NCBI GenBank assembly: GCA_947359465.1 | Contig: OX375876.1 | Location: 81,118,359 to 81,182,358 of the forward strand | Length of the DNA: 64,000 nt | Reading direction: 5' to 3' | Origin: Metellina segmentata | Lineage: Eukaryota; Arthropoda; Arachnida; Araneae; Tetragnathidae | Shown here: piece by piece, positions 10,707 to 22,270 of the stretch | Layout of the letters: every line of letters begins with the position of its first letter | How positions within the stretch are numbered: the first letter of the stretch is position 1 | Made by a program: the position numbers and the translations under genes | The notes under the pieces: model-generated | Seen by the model: only the letters and a program-made list of their open reading frames with translations | Told to the model about the DNA's origin: nothing | The model's database searches: none

Positions 10707-12498
10707 TTTTGCAAACTTTATTCCAACGATTCAGTCACTTTCAAAAACCCTAGTCGTGATTGTCCTTTAGCGACGTAGCTGCAGTCTACACTCAATTTCC
10801 AGCGAAATCTTCCTGTACTCTTATTCTAGTTATTTGCCTTGATTATTAAACATAAATACTTAAAAATTAGCAGCGCAATTAAGTTAACCTTTTGAATCAA
10901 ATCACGTCTCCACACACACAATCGAGAAAGACTAAGTACCAAGGCCCACCTTAGAAAAATTTGTTTCGCTTTATCAGACAACTTACTAGTGACGTACCAG
11001 TCACGAGAATATGTCAGCTGATCATTTCGTTTCATATTTGCTTATTTTTTCTCAACCTAAACCAAATTTGAATCTTTTAGTATTCATTTTTTCCATGGAA
11101 ATATTATTCCTCGTGTGAGTGAAATAAAATGTATGACATAGAATCAAAAGTAATATACAGCGTTTCAAGATTTTTTTAAGGAACTTTTGAGGCCCAACCC
11201 CAAGGATAACGAATTCGTATTTAATGTTTGTGTACGCTGAAGTATTGGTATTCAAATAGGTTTATGGGTCTGTTGGTTCTGAATTCTTAATTTTTGACTT
11301 TAAAGTTCTTAGATATTTTTTTATTGGTATACTTTTTTTTTAGAGGCTGAAGCATTCTTAGGGACCGGTGGCATTTCAGTACAATGTTACCTACTCCCTC
11401 CCCCGTCCTCACAAAATTTTTGGGTGCACGATTTGGCGAGAAAGGGCTTGGCGTGTTAAATTGGAGAAAAGCGATAAATAAGTAAAACATTAGTACCATA
11501 GACGCCAAAATCTCGGTGCACCGAGTAACAAGTGTGAAAATCGATTCTTTAAGATTTCGAATCTTTTGAAAGATTGTTCCTTATATTAGCCGGTGTGTCC
11601 ATCTTCCGGAATGAGCGGAAAAGAGAAATAAAGTCGAAGATAATTAATTTCCAATAAGGCTGATGTATTGAGCGGTTGGAAGGACGACTTTTGATTCTGG
11701 AAATCAAAAACATTTTTGAAGAAAACAATTTTATTTGTATTTATATATGTTTCAGTTTTTTTTTTTTTTTGCATTTGTTATAGATTTTTTTCTGATTTTG
11801 TGAATTTAGTTCATTTATCTATAGCCTATTGAGTTGTTCTAGTGTGACGTTTAATCAACTACCTACCTACCTTGTTCATAAATAAATTTTTGTATTTGAT
11901 ATTAAAAAATTATGATTTGATAAATCAAATTGTTTTTAATCAAAATTTTAAATTAATTTTTTTCTTACTGTAATGTTTAAAGATTTTGAAAATGAAATAA
12001 CTGAACAAGATGCATCTTATTTTATTCAAATAAGTTAAAAAATATGCTTGTACTTAGTTTACCCCAAAATTATATTGAAAACAGGGTATGCCAATTTCAA
12101 TCATGACTTAAATTTAAAAGAACACTGATTGAAATCAAACTTCTAAACCTGTTTTTTTTTTAATTGAATATTAATAGTATTAGAATGAAATATCCTGGAA
12201 CAGAATGCATGTTAATTTATTCAAAAAGGTTAAAAATTTGCTCCTACTCAGGAACACCTGAAGAATGACCTTTTTTATCTGAAAATAATTGGATTCCCTA
12301 GTAGAGATGGTAGTATAAATTGGGATGTAGTGGTGCCAACTTTTAAAAATTATTGAGAGATATAAAACGAACATCACTTTATATACAAGGGTATTTCAGA
12401 ACTATTCATTTTTTGAAAAGCAATTATGAATATTGTCAGTGTATTTGTCGAATATTTAAACCTCATATTAGAGAGAGACCAGGACTCAAACAAACATA
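10707..12498. other. LAMP upstream region and intergenic DNA
   Basis: The part from 10707 to about 10800 is the likely LAMP 5' UTR. Near 11360-11400 a block (GGCATTTCAGTACAATGTTA) recurs inverted near 34535-34555, together with a GGTGCACCG motif, so an old dispersed repeat is present. No gene is supported. Confidence 0.4.
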
Positions 12499-12755
12499 TC
12501 GCACCCCGGCAAGAAAAGTGACGCAGCTCAAAATTGCAGAATTTGAGAAACATCAACTTAAAGGATACTATAAAATTTATATTGAAATAATATAGACTTC
12601 TTTAAAGCTTTAGGTAAGTATTTATGGTGGTAACTTCTATTATATTCTATAGAATCGTAATATAACACGCTGGGGCACCTCATACATATTTTTGAATGAC
12701 ATAACATCAAGATTTTTATTTTTTGACTTGTATCACTTTTCTTGCCGGGGTGCGA
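12499..12755. mobile_element. 257-bp element with perfect 23-bp inverted ends
   Basis: The left arm 12499-12521 (TCGCACCCCGGCAAGAAAAG..) is the exact reverse complement of the right arm 12733-12755. The GC-rich arms stand out from the AT-rich surroundings. No target duplication is obvious, so the true termini may lie slightly further in or out. The superfamily is unknown. Confidence 0.6.
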
Positions 12756-14288
12756 CAGGTAGAACGCAAGGTGTTCTGTTCCCTAGAACTGTACATCTCT
12801 TCTGGTAAAGTAGTCTATTAAGAGAGATCGAATCATTTTGCATATTTGGTTATTTCTATTGTTCGTTATATTTACCCCTTATGTTTGAGGTTCCTGGGTC
12901 TACCATAAAAACTTTCAAGGATATCAGACTCCTATGGCACGCTTGGTGTAAATGCTCTTTTAACAATTTACCTAATTTCTCATTGGAAATATTTACCTCT
13001 CACGTTTGTGGGAATACAAGGAGCTCAGGACGCTAGGAGTTCGCATCTATAGTAGAATAACACTTGACTATAACAAATATTTCTTTCTACTCACTAAAAA
13101 CAGGCAGAGGTTGAATTTCAAAGCATTTTTTTGGCTAATTTTGACACTGATTCTTCACAGTTGGAAGGTTACGGAGGTTTGAACTGATGCCTTTCAAGAG
13201 GGTAATCAACACTTTAAAATTTGTTTTCAGCGTGTTAAAAACTAGCATGGATGCCCTCACTTCATAGTTTAAATAGTAAACATTTTGAAATAAAATAAAC
13301 TAAGGTTAAATAGAAAGCTAAACTTAAATAGAAAAAAAGAACCTCTTAATATTCACAAAAGAAAAGTACTCTTCTAATAAGCCTGTAATTAAGAAGATCC
13401 AAAGGCATATACGTGTTTTGATTTCCTTTGTGACAACATTGTATTCCAGATATTTCCTTTTGATTCTAGAACAATTTGGTTCCGACAAATTGAAAAAGTT
13501 TAAATGTATGCTTTCGTGTCTGGCAGACAAAAAGGTATTTAAAGGAACAAGTAGAGGTTAACAAAAAGGCAAGAAAACCTCTCTGTCCATCTTAATGTGG
13601 ACTTTTTCTATAATTATTGTGCTGTTATTATTAGGAACGACATACAGATGTGAACTAGTATTTTCATTAATGAAATTTACATTCATGAACATTCATGAAA
13701 AGCAAAACAAAGGTCACGATTGACTGATTCAATTTAAAAAATTCTCTGCTGTTCTCAGTGCCAAATTTTTAACACCAAACATTCAGACTAGCGAAACCCA
13801 GTCTCAAAAGTGTCATTAATGGAAAGTAATGTTTATGTGATGTAATAGATATTGTTTTACATGCAATAATTAATTCATTTTAATATGTTAATTATGTGTA
13901 TAAGCATACCTTTATTAAAAAGGTTATTAAGAATATGCCTGGACCATGAAAACTTAAGACAGTACAAAAGGTGCTCGAGTTGTAAGACGCATATGAATTC
14001 GTATGTGAAAAAAATTGGCGTGTGGTATGTAAAAGGTTAGCCACCCCTGGGCTACTGGAAACTTGCCGCCCCTTTTCTGCCCTCAGTAATGATATTTACA
14101 GTAAAGTTAGATACTATAAATTTAAAACCAAGTTCAGTAAAAGAAAGGTGATAAAACAATAATCAATAATAATTTTTTCTGATAAAAAGCTTTTGCAGGA
14201 GTTTCAACTTTTCTTGTTCATGTAACCCCTGACTGAGCTTTAATACACTTTTATTCTTCTTCCTTTTTAAAATAAAGTTATTATATTA
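12756..14288. other. Unassigned AT-rich DNA
   Basis: No gene, RNA or clear repeat boundary is recognised. The open frames here are short and AT-biased. Confidence 0.4.
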
Positions 14289-14795
14289 TCAAATTATTGG
14301 AAGGTTCCTGATTCGAAATCCGGTCAGGGCATGGATATTTGTAAGCGTATGGTGTAGAGGCGGTTGGTGTACCTTAAATCTGTCGTGGCCGAAAGTCCTC
14401 ACGTTGGGTTGGTGTGGAAGTTTGGAGAGTGAGGTGCCAGCTCAGATGTTGCCTCATCATCTGACCGTGGTTTAAAATTACATGGCGATACACCGAATGG
14501 CTTAGGCTGGGAAGGTGGTAACTGGTTGAATATTATCAAATTATTGGAAGGTTCCTGATTCAAAACCGGGCCAGGGCATGGATATTTGTAAGTGTATGGT
14601 GTAGAGGCGGCTGGTGCACCTTAAATCTGTAATGGCCAAAAAGACCTCAGTTTGGGTTGGTGTAGAAGTTTGGAGAGTGGGGTGCCAGCTCAGATGCTGC
14701 CTCGTCATCTGACCGTGGTTCAAAATTACGTGGCGATACAGCGAATGGCTTAGGCTGGGACGGTGGTAACTAGTTGAATACCATTATCAAATTAT
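14289..14795 (+). mobile_element. Two tandem truncated SINE units
   Basis: Two units of about 240 bp both begin ATCAAATTATTGGAAGGTTC (about 14290 and 14533) and a third junction ATCAAATTATTG follows at about 14785. Each holds the end of the tRNA-like head, the SINE body (GAAGTTTGGAGAGTG.., CATCTGACCGTGG) and a different 3' end (GCGATACA.CGAATGGCTTAGGCTGGGA). The tail therefore differs from that of the main SINE subfamily. Confidence 0.75.
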
Positions 14796-15549
14796 TGAAA
14801 TGTCTTAGTTCAGCAAAATTGTAGCAGTGCACTAATTAGATTTTTTTCAATTATGCAAAAAAAATACATTCAAAGCAAAATCATACCATAATCTGGTTAA
14901 CCTCATGGAATTTTTCAACGTTTTCAAACTTTTAGGGGCAAAATAATAGATCTCATGAACTTGTGACTTTTTCTCTTTTGCACATCCGTCGTCGCCCTTC
15001 TCCCTGTTGTGAAGATGGGGTGAGCTAGGGTCACTTCTTGGGTCCTCACCCCAGCTGGTTTCACTGGACGCTACAGTTTCCCACCGTCTATCTTTAACGC
15101 CGAACTAAAATTCCGCTCTTCTTATTCTTTGTGGAGGAAGACCCCTCCGGGGCACCCTTGACTTTGGGCATATCAGATTGCCAAGTGAAACTAAAATTCC
15201 GCTCAGTCCTATTAAACATTCAGAAGGAGATAGAGAGAAGGCCTTCGGCCTAAGTCCTCCGGAAACCCGTTATTTTCTTATGGGGAGCTAAGAGTTATGG
15301 GACAGTTGAAAGGGAAACCACACCGCAGCGAGAGAGGGGTTGGTTTTGGAAAAAGTAAGGGATTACGCGATTTCCGTGAGTGATACAGAACGTTCTAACA
15401 GTTGCTGATTTGAAGCCTTCGAGAAACAAAAAAATCTGCTGTTTTGTACCTCATGTCAATGACTCTTAAGCAGAGAGGGCCCCGGAATACCACGGGGCCC
15501 ATAAAATGTATTTTCATTAGGGTTCGAGGAAACTTGTGACAGCGTCTTT
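14796..15549. other. GC-richer unassigned segment
   Basis: From about 14980 to 15500 the base composition rises, with GACCCCTCCGGGG and CCTCCGGAAACCC. The phrase ACTAAAATTCCGCTC occurs twice, near 15105 and 15190. No reading frame of useful length is visible. It is probably a transposon interior that I cannot name. Confidence 0.35.
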
Positions 15550-15795
15550 ACAAGTGTGCATCTTTAAATGCAGTGAAAAGAGTTTCTAATACAAGATGGT
15601 AAGCAAGAACAGATGCTGTATTAGCAATAAAACTTGGTTTCACCCATGTTAAACAGGCTTTAACTGAAATTTGTATTTCAGAAGAAGAAAAGAAAGTTAC
15701 CATAGTGGAGGCAACTTCTTAAGAAATAGACAAATATGAAACTCCTCTAATGACAATTATTAGGAATACTATTTTGCAAAGAATAAGTGTAATTC
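15550..15795 (+). pseudogene. hAT transposase relic (ZMYM1/DUF4371-like)
   Basis: A translated stretch with in-frame stops reads LNAVKRVSNTRW, then ARTDAVLAIKLGFTH and QALTEICISEEEKK. This matches the TRW-x-x-R-x-DAV block that follows the catalytic core in ZMYM1-like hAT transposases. At least two stops interrupt it, so it is inactive. The flanking 15785-16020 sequence is repeated at 25745-25990, next to other hAT relics. Confidence 0.65.
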
Positions 15796-16025
15796 GTTTG
15801 AAATGCTTGTTAAAATATTTATGAGCTACATCAGTGTTTCCAATTTTTCAGTTCGGTGAAATTGATTGCATCGAAATTTATGTGTTTAGAATTTTAAAAA
15901 TTATGTTTTTGCTTTAGTTATATAATCCCTCTTAGCACTCAGAATTATCCTTAGTCTCAATATGTGAATATTGTGACCGTCGTCACTGATCATTGTAAGG
16001 AGAATACTCTCGGGGCGATGGAAGA
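15785..16025 (+). repeat. Interspersed repeat shared with 25745-25990
   Basis: About 240 bp are clearly alike in both places, from CGTTTGAAATGCTTGTTAAAA to CTCTCGGGG.GATGGAAG, with small indels. It follows the hAT relic and is probably non-coding sequence of the same transposon family. Confidence 0.75.
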
Positions 16026-16605
16026 TATAAACCGATTTTATTTAATTTTTAACCCCTTTTTAGTCTCCCGAATTCGCAACTTTTCCGCGGTATTACGACT
16101 TGAAATTTTTTTTCGGCCCACCTAATACGCATTCTACCTTCCGCCTCCCACATATGCATCCACATATTAACTTTATTTATTTAAAACCAAGGCATACTTT
16201 CAGAATTTGAAATTCTGTCGATAACTTTCGAAGTTAAATATTTTTTCATTGACATAGAAGATGTGTTATTTAAAAAGTGTTTTTGGTAATTTGGGAACTT
16301 TGCACTGCAGAGCATCGTAACTTATGATTAAAAAACAAATTGGCCAGTTTTGATAAAATTAGGGGAAAATTGTTATGCTACGTTGCCAATAACCTGCCGT
16401 GTTGCCTCCATTGCGATGTTAATTAACAACCTACTTACCTAATTAACTATCTAAAAACAACGCATTTTACAACACCATCTGACCCCAATTTGATCTGCTT
16501 CTTTTCCTTGAACCTTGCTCAAGAAATAAAGATTTTTTTTCACTACGATCGAAATTTGTACAAAAAATTAACATACTATATATATTTCCCGTATCTCTCT
16601 CTATA

Positions 16606-16661
16606 TATACAAATACAAATATTGACGACCAGCGACAGGCTCAAGCCCAACAAGGCTGGTA
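16606..16661 (-). mobile_element. LINE 3'-end fragment
   Basis: About 55 bp match the extreme 3' end of the LINE copies at 1983 and 55755 (ACAAATACAAATATTGACGA, then GGCTCAAGCCCAACAAGGCT). This is a severely 5'-truncated insertion. Confidence 0.8.
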
Positions 16662-16691
16662 CATAAGAATACACACTGATTGTAGTGCGTT

Positions 16692-16968
16692 CTAACTAAC
16701 AGCTAATATAAATGACCGGTAAATATATACGAAGTGAGGCCTTAAAAACAAAGTTTCACTATAACAACGGTCCCTTTCAGTGAAGTCCTTCCATCTTAAT
16801 TAAAAGGAACTACTAATTTTTAAGGTTTAAAACCTTTTATATTTTGGGATCAAAAATGAGTATTTACAAGTTAAGTACATGCTTTAAGTGAAAAATACAA
16901 CGTATTGCTTTTAAGTAACGGCAGCGAACCCCCACTTCTACTCATATCCATCCCCGCGCATCCTGGGA
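16692..16968 (+). repeat. Dispersed repeat shared with 28197-28466
   Basis: About 270 bp match, with small differences, between the two sites. Examples are AAGTTTCACTA.AAC.ACGG and GGCAGCGAACCCCCACTTCT. The ends do not show inverted repeats. It has no coding capacity. Confidence 0.8.
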
Positions 16969-17009
16969 AGCAAATGCTGCGATTTTGATTTTATTATTGT
17001 TGCTTTAGG

Positions 17010-17331
17010 TAGTTGGTAATTATTAGTTAACATCGTACTAGAGCAACGCAACGGGCTATTGACGACGGTCCGGGATCAATCCCTTAAGGGAAAGATTCGA
17101 GGACAACACCTCGTAATTTTGAATCACGGTCAGATGACGAAGCAATACCTGAGCTGGCACTCCACTCTCCAAACTTCCACACTAACTCAACGTGAGGACT
17201 TTTGGCCACGACAGATTTAAGGTGCACCAGGCGCCTCTACACCATACGATTACAAACACCGGACCCGGATTCGATCCAGAAACCTTCCGATCTAGAGGCT
17301 AACTCCTTAACCACTATACCGGTTGGTCGGT
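17010..17331 (-). mobile_element. Full-length tRNA-derived SINE with target duplication
   Basis: Same family as 1550-1882, minus strand, with type-1 head, body and short tail. Both sides carry TTGTTGCTTTAGG (16997-17009 and 17332-17344), a 13-bp target duplication that fixes the boundaries. Confidence 0.92.
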
Positions 17332-17543
17332 TTGTTGCTTTAGGACTTGACTACAATCCCGATTTTTTTTTTCAAGTAATAAACATATTAAACTGTATTC
17401 TTGTCAAGTGTCGATTTTATCAGAGCTGTCCTTCATTTGATTTTTCATATATATTTATAGTAGGTAATTGTCATTTTGTTACTTTCGTTAGCTATTTTGA
17501 AGATGAACGAATTAAAATGCGACTTCCAAACTTTATCAGTGAC

Positions 17544-19138
17544 TAGCAAAATACCCGACCTTACTCGGTTTGAATTGGTTTACTCTAGATTGAAGAGTTA
17601 ATCAAAACATATAATGACTTACGTCTTTTGTAGAGTAAAAATTTATTTTAACATCTTTCGCCATCGTTATATTTTCTACAACTTACTTTGGACACAAATC
17701 CTACACATGCATATCCATTCATGTAATACATTTCACATACATCGCACAATTGCTGTATGACAAAGTTACAAAATGACAAAAGGTGATACTAAGGTTACTA
17801 CTATAAAAGACGATTTATAGGAAGATTTGGAATTTCCTTTCTTAAGTTCTTTTCATGTTCAACTCAATTAATTAAAATTACGATTTACGGCGAGTGCTCT
17901 CGCACTTATAGTCAACAAAAGAATATTTTTTTTACTTGTAGCACTCTTGCCTCCGGTATGCGACATTGTGAAATTTTGAAATCTTCTCCTGTCATTATTA
18001 CAACGAATTTTTTAATGTTGGAAAAAGTTCCAGTTTGGATTAATAAACATTATTATTCTTTCAATAACGGCATTATTGTTTAAATAATGGCATTATTCTT
18101 TAAATAACAGCATTATTCTTTCAATAATGGCATAACTACACTTAAAATTTACTGAAAATTTATACTGACTTACCTAACATTTTTAAGTCTAATACTTTGT
18201 GGTGCTGTTGCGTGTGATGAGAAGGAAAACACATTTATTAAAATAATAAATATTTAAAACAGGAAACAGCGAAGTAGAACAAAATAAAAGATGTCGCAAA
18301 AAATTGTTCTAAAGATATTAATTTGTGATTCAATTTTATCTCTTGATCTCGCACAGTTGCCACAACTTACAACTAAAAGTGTACAAAATTTAGAAATGTG
18401 AAATTAATTCAGAGCGAAAGAACCAGAAAAAATATCACTGCTCGCGCGATCTTGTTCATTCTCGTTTCATTGAAAAATATCGTCTGTCCCAAATATTAGG
18501 AAATCGTTTTCATTGCGCAAAGAATAAAAATAAGACTCGAAATAAATGAAGTATCAGAGATGAAATTCCATAAAAAAAAATAATTTTTTGAAGAATAATT
18601 ACTTTTTTAGCAGTACTGGTAAAGCAATCGAAGTAATCGTAATATTCAATAGGCATTCCAATTTTTCCAAAACTACCAAATTATGGTTGATTTAAGTATA
18701 CTTACTCAGGTGTTTTAGAATGAAACTCAACTAAATATGACAATAAAGAAATGTTTAATATTGCATTCACTAAACTAATAAATAATGTATAAAATAAAAT
18801 ACAATGCAATCAAATATCTGGAATACAATTCATGTGATGTCTACACAAACACACAAACACAAAATCGAGCATAGAACAGAAAGATCGACAGACAGACTTT
18901 CGCAACCAATGCCACTCACTAAATGAAGATAAGTACTCACTGTATGCAAATTTTCATGAAAATATCTTAAACCGCGTGGATGTGTATAGGGCACAACATA
19001 CAGACAGACAGACGGACAGACAGACACCAAACGAGAAAAAGGCGGATTCGGCATCAGAAGGGTCCAAAACGGATAGAAAACTTGAAATGGGTCGAAAATA
19101 TTGAATGTACAAACACTCCATTCTTATTTATATAGATA
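17544..19138 (+). repeat. ACTAGC...TATAGAT-type dispersed repeat
   Basis: The segment starts GACTAGCAAAATACCCGACC and ends near ATTTATATAGATATT. A CAGACAGACGGACAGACAGAC run lies at about 18995-19025. This start/end style resembles the ACTAGCC...TAGAGAT family elsewhere in the window but the interiors differ. No coding sequence is recognised. Boundaries are approximate. Confidence 0.5.
18051..18130 (+). repeat. 20-bp minisatellite, four units
   Basis: Four 20-bp units of CATTATTCTTTAAATAACGG type follow one another with one to three changes each. Confidence 0.85.
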
Positions 19139-20728
19139 TTATCATACCTAGCACTGTAACTGGCATGAATTTTAAAAATGTCGTAACATTTATTTAGCCC
19201 AAAGAAATGCTTAAAATTCTGTCAAAAATAACACTTTTCCATTTTTTGAAACAAAATTTTGGATTAAATATGATGTTTAAAATTGTTGTTGACAAAGTGA
19301 AAAAAAGACAATTTTGTACAGATTATAGAGATGTAAAACAAGTTTGTCTACGTTAAGTAGTTTTTGAGAAACAGAACTTCAAACATGCAACATTAAGCGA
19401 TCTCACACAGCTCATCAAAGTTGCAAGTCCTTAAAATGCTTCAAACTTTGAAAATATTTAATTTTGAACCTAAATTTTTTGGATATCGTTATTTATGCAT
19501 AAACTAAACCCCTGTACCGAATTTTATGAAAATCCATTACCATACGGCCACAGGTTTTTCCCGCTTTTTGCTCATTTCACGTGGAATGACTTGAAGTTTT
19601 TTTATACGTGGACAGATGATCGATGTTTGAAAGAACTATCAGCGAAGGAACAATTTAAGTGCCAAATTTCAAACGTTCAAAAATTAGTGAAAACAGCAAT
19701 CAGAACAAAGGAAATGGCTCTTAAAAAAAGGAAGGCACTTATGATCCACGGAAGTTCAAAACTTCACTTATATGTAGAAAGTAGCTCATTTTTTTAAATT
19801 TATAATTTCAATAATTTGAACTGCTTTCTCTCCTACTTTATTTTTTGTATATATATTTAAATTCCAAATGCCAAGGCTTTGTTAATTTCCTATCAAATTT
19901 TTTTACATGATATATAGAAATACAGGTATGCATTTTTAGTTATTATGAGTATAATTATTTTTACTAATAAATGTGCGCTTAATTAAATAATAAAGCGACG
20001 GTTTTTTTTAATATTTTACGTAGTGTTTCAGTTTTATTTTTTACCTCAAGATCTATTCAATGTATCTTCAATTCCATACCTGTAATATTAGATTATAGTT
20101 AAAGGAATACTATAAAAAAAAATTCAAGCTTATATATATCATAAAAATTAAAAAAGAAGATACACTTTTAAATATCTTGAATTTTTCAACCCTTTTTTTA
20201 ATTTAAAATGTTTTAACACATTTTGAAGAAAATTGATAGTTTAAACTTTTATGTACAATTCTCTGGTATACGAAACTGCAAAAAGTTTGTCCAAAGTGTT
20301 GTCATTAAAATAATTTTTAAGGTGTCAGGTCCTCTCAAAAAACTTAAAATTTGTAGAATTATTTTTCAACTTTTTTTTTTAACATTTTCATATTTTTTAA
20401 CAATTAAAATGAACTTTTCTCAGCAGATAGGAAATGCTTGCGTTAAAATAGGTTATAATGTATGTTAAACTTGTAAACTAATATTTTTATGTTTCTTGAA
20501 GACTGAAAAAATTTTCCTTTCATGGAAAAAAATACACATTTCAAGATATTGAAGTTTAAAGACATAAAATTAACCTTACTTCAAAACATACAAACATTTT
20601 CAAAAATCTATAAAAGTTGATTTTAGCAAACATTAAAATTGCAAAAACGTTATTAATAAGCATTCAAGTCCTCAGAATTCACAAATAAAACACAAGTCAC
20701 ATAAACAAAATCAAATTTTTTTTATTAA
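19139..20728. other. AT-rich repeat debris
   Basis: No gene is supported. Near 19555-19590 a segment ending CACGTGGAATGAC is an inverted match to 28745-28770 (GGTCATTCCACG), and 20468-20525 matches 28660-28715. These are parts of a dispersed element around the two Ulp1 copies. Confidence 0.4.
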
Positions 20729-20891
20729 TTAAAGAAACATTTTCAATATTCTTAGATTTGTTATGGCTCTCAGTGAAGCATCATCAGTAAAGCATCGAAT
20801 GAAGAGGGGAGGGGTCGTTTTTCTTTCTCTTGAGACTTTCATTGGTTGGTAGGCTGCTAAGCTGAGCTCCTGCTTGATCTGTTCACTGCCC
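20729..20891 (-). CDS. Possible terminal coding exon, unknown protein
   Basis: After an acceptor-like CATTCCAG (ending 20892) the minus strand stays open for 53 codons. Readable pieces are SEQIKQELSLAAYQP and TTPPLFIRCFTDDASLR, then a TAA at 20731-20729 and an AATAAA just behind it. Composition is less AT-rich than the surroundings. It lies outside the region shared by the two Ulp1 copies. I do not recognise the protein; it may equally be transposon remnant or chance. Confidence 0.25.
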
Positions 20892-20954
20892 CTGGAATGT
20901 TGAAGACACAGTAAGGTTCTTTTAAAAACAAATTGAACCTAATATATATATATA

Positions 20955-22270
20955 TATATATTAGGTAGCCACGCCAGGGTGGAGAGTAGAGCACAAAAAC
21001 AAATGCAAAAAACTTTCAAAATATTTTTTTTTGAGAATAGATATGAAGTAACTCTGTAAAACACCACACACCAAAAATAAGTAATAGTAGTAAGTTTTTA
21101 CAAATATGTTTCTACAAAAGGTGTTCATGTTCTCAACACTGAATATTTATACAGTGGTACATGCATATGGAAATTTTTATAGACAACCAACTCTTCTAAT
21201 CACTTATCAACTATTGTACATATCTTAAAATTTTTATAATTGAGATACTTTGTATTACCCCATGATGCAATTATACATAAACTTTCTGAAAGTTTTTACA
21301 TCAAATTCATCTAACAAGGATACGTTGTTCAATTTTTTATATGCATAGTAACAAATAAAAACTCCACAGTTTATATCATCATTTTGATTTATGTGAGGGG
21401 GGATAGAAAATGTCCACGTTATAGATGAATTAAAGAATGAATTGAATATTTCCCTCCATTTACTAATTAAGTCTGAACAATTTTTACTGGGAGCTTTGTT
21501 AAAAGGATCGTAAAACTCAAATACATGTTTTTCAGTATCAACAAATAACATCACCCAGTGACTATCGAGATTAATAGGGAAAAAAATGTTTCCTTTGACT
21601 ACAGTACCAATTTGAAAGAATTTAAATGTTTCTTTGGTTTGTGAAAGTGCAGCTGAAGATACGGACTCAATAAACATAAAACGGTTTGAATTTTCTGTAA
21701 GTTTAAAAATAAAAGAATCTACAATTGTGTCGTATAGCCATCCCCTTTTAAAGCACCGAGAGGCTTGAAATAAAATGCTTTCTTCTTGTAATGTTACATC
21801 TAGATCTAATGACTTTAGCATAAAATTTGTAAGTTCTGTACCATTCACTTTAACTACCATATTTGAAACATTGGTTTTATCAATATGATTATATTTAAAA
21901 AAATTACAGACACAAGACTCTGAAAATTGATTATATTTTAGTTTCTTCAGCTTCTTGAATGTAACTGTTCCACTTAAAATATCAGAAATATATTTTCTGA
22001 ATTCCGAAGTGTCAAAAGGTTTGTTGATATTCGAGTAGCTAAGTAATTGATGAACATAATAACACAAAAATACACCACAATTGACCCCATCTTCCTGTAT
22101 TACACGAATTGGATCCACAATCTTCCAAGCATTTGTGGCATCGAATTTGGCCTCGTTTTATAAAACTAAACGATATCTGCCAATGTCGACAGATATCGTA
22201 ATTCCGACATTCACAGACATTCAAAACATTGGCCAATATTGGTAGAATGTTGGCCAATGTTGTTGTGCTA
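20955..22270 (-). mobile_element. Repeat unit carrying tandem Ulp1-like protease (copy 1)
   Basis: The block from about 20955 (TTAGGTAGCCACGCCAGGG) to about 21995 recurs at 28878-29893, so the Ulp1 frame belongs to a dispersed element. At the other side, minus-strand sequence starting CCCAGGTAGCACAACAAC (from about 22278) followed by repeated TTGGCCAA motifs may be another terminus. AGGTAGC is common to both edges in inverted orientation, which hints at short terminal repeats, but I cannot prove the ends. Ulp1-type proteases are known in some eukaryotic DNA transposons, for example the KDZ group (Zisupton) and certain Mutator-like elements. Confidence 0.5.
21255..22154 (-). CDS. Tandem Ulp1/C48-like cysteine protease fragment
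   Basis: An open frame of about 300 residues has no ATG at its upstream edge, so it is 5'-incomplete. The first part is the tail of one Ulp1 domain (WKIVDPIRVIQEDGVNCGVF, carrying Gln and Cys). A complete second domain follows: RGWLYDTIVDSF (the Trp-Leu segment at the domain start), LDSHWVMLFVD (catalytic His), EFYDPFNKAP (catalytic Asp) and INQNDDINCGVFICYY (oxyanion Gln and catalytic Cys). The order His-Asp-Gln-Cys is the C48 signature, and the frame ends in a stop at 21257-21255. By family it would be a SUMO/ubiquitin-like isopeptidase or a transposon-borne relative. Since a second copy sits 8 kb away, the transposon reading is more likely than a host SENP gene. Confidence 0.7.
   Translation of the reverse strand, partial: EAKFDATNAWKIVDPIRVIQEDGVNCGVFLCYYVHQLLSYSNINKPFDTSEFRKYISDILSGTVTFKKLKKLKYNQFSESCVCNFFKYNHIDKTNVSNMVVKVNGTELTNFMLKSLDLDVTLQEESILFQASRCFKRGWLYDTIVDSFIFKLTENSNRFMFIESVSSAALSQTKETFKFFQIGTVVKGNIFFPINLDSHWVMLFVDTEKHVFEFYDPFNKAPSKNCSDLISKWREIFNSFFNSSITWTFSIPPHINQNDDINCGVFICYYAYKKLNNVSLLDEFDVKTFRKFMYNCIMG

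Noticed and set aside
18990..19030. CRISPR-like or functional repeat in the CAGACAGA run
   Set aside because: Simple tetranucleotide repeat inside a dispersed element; eukaryotic context.
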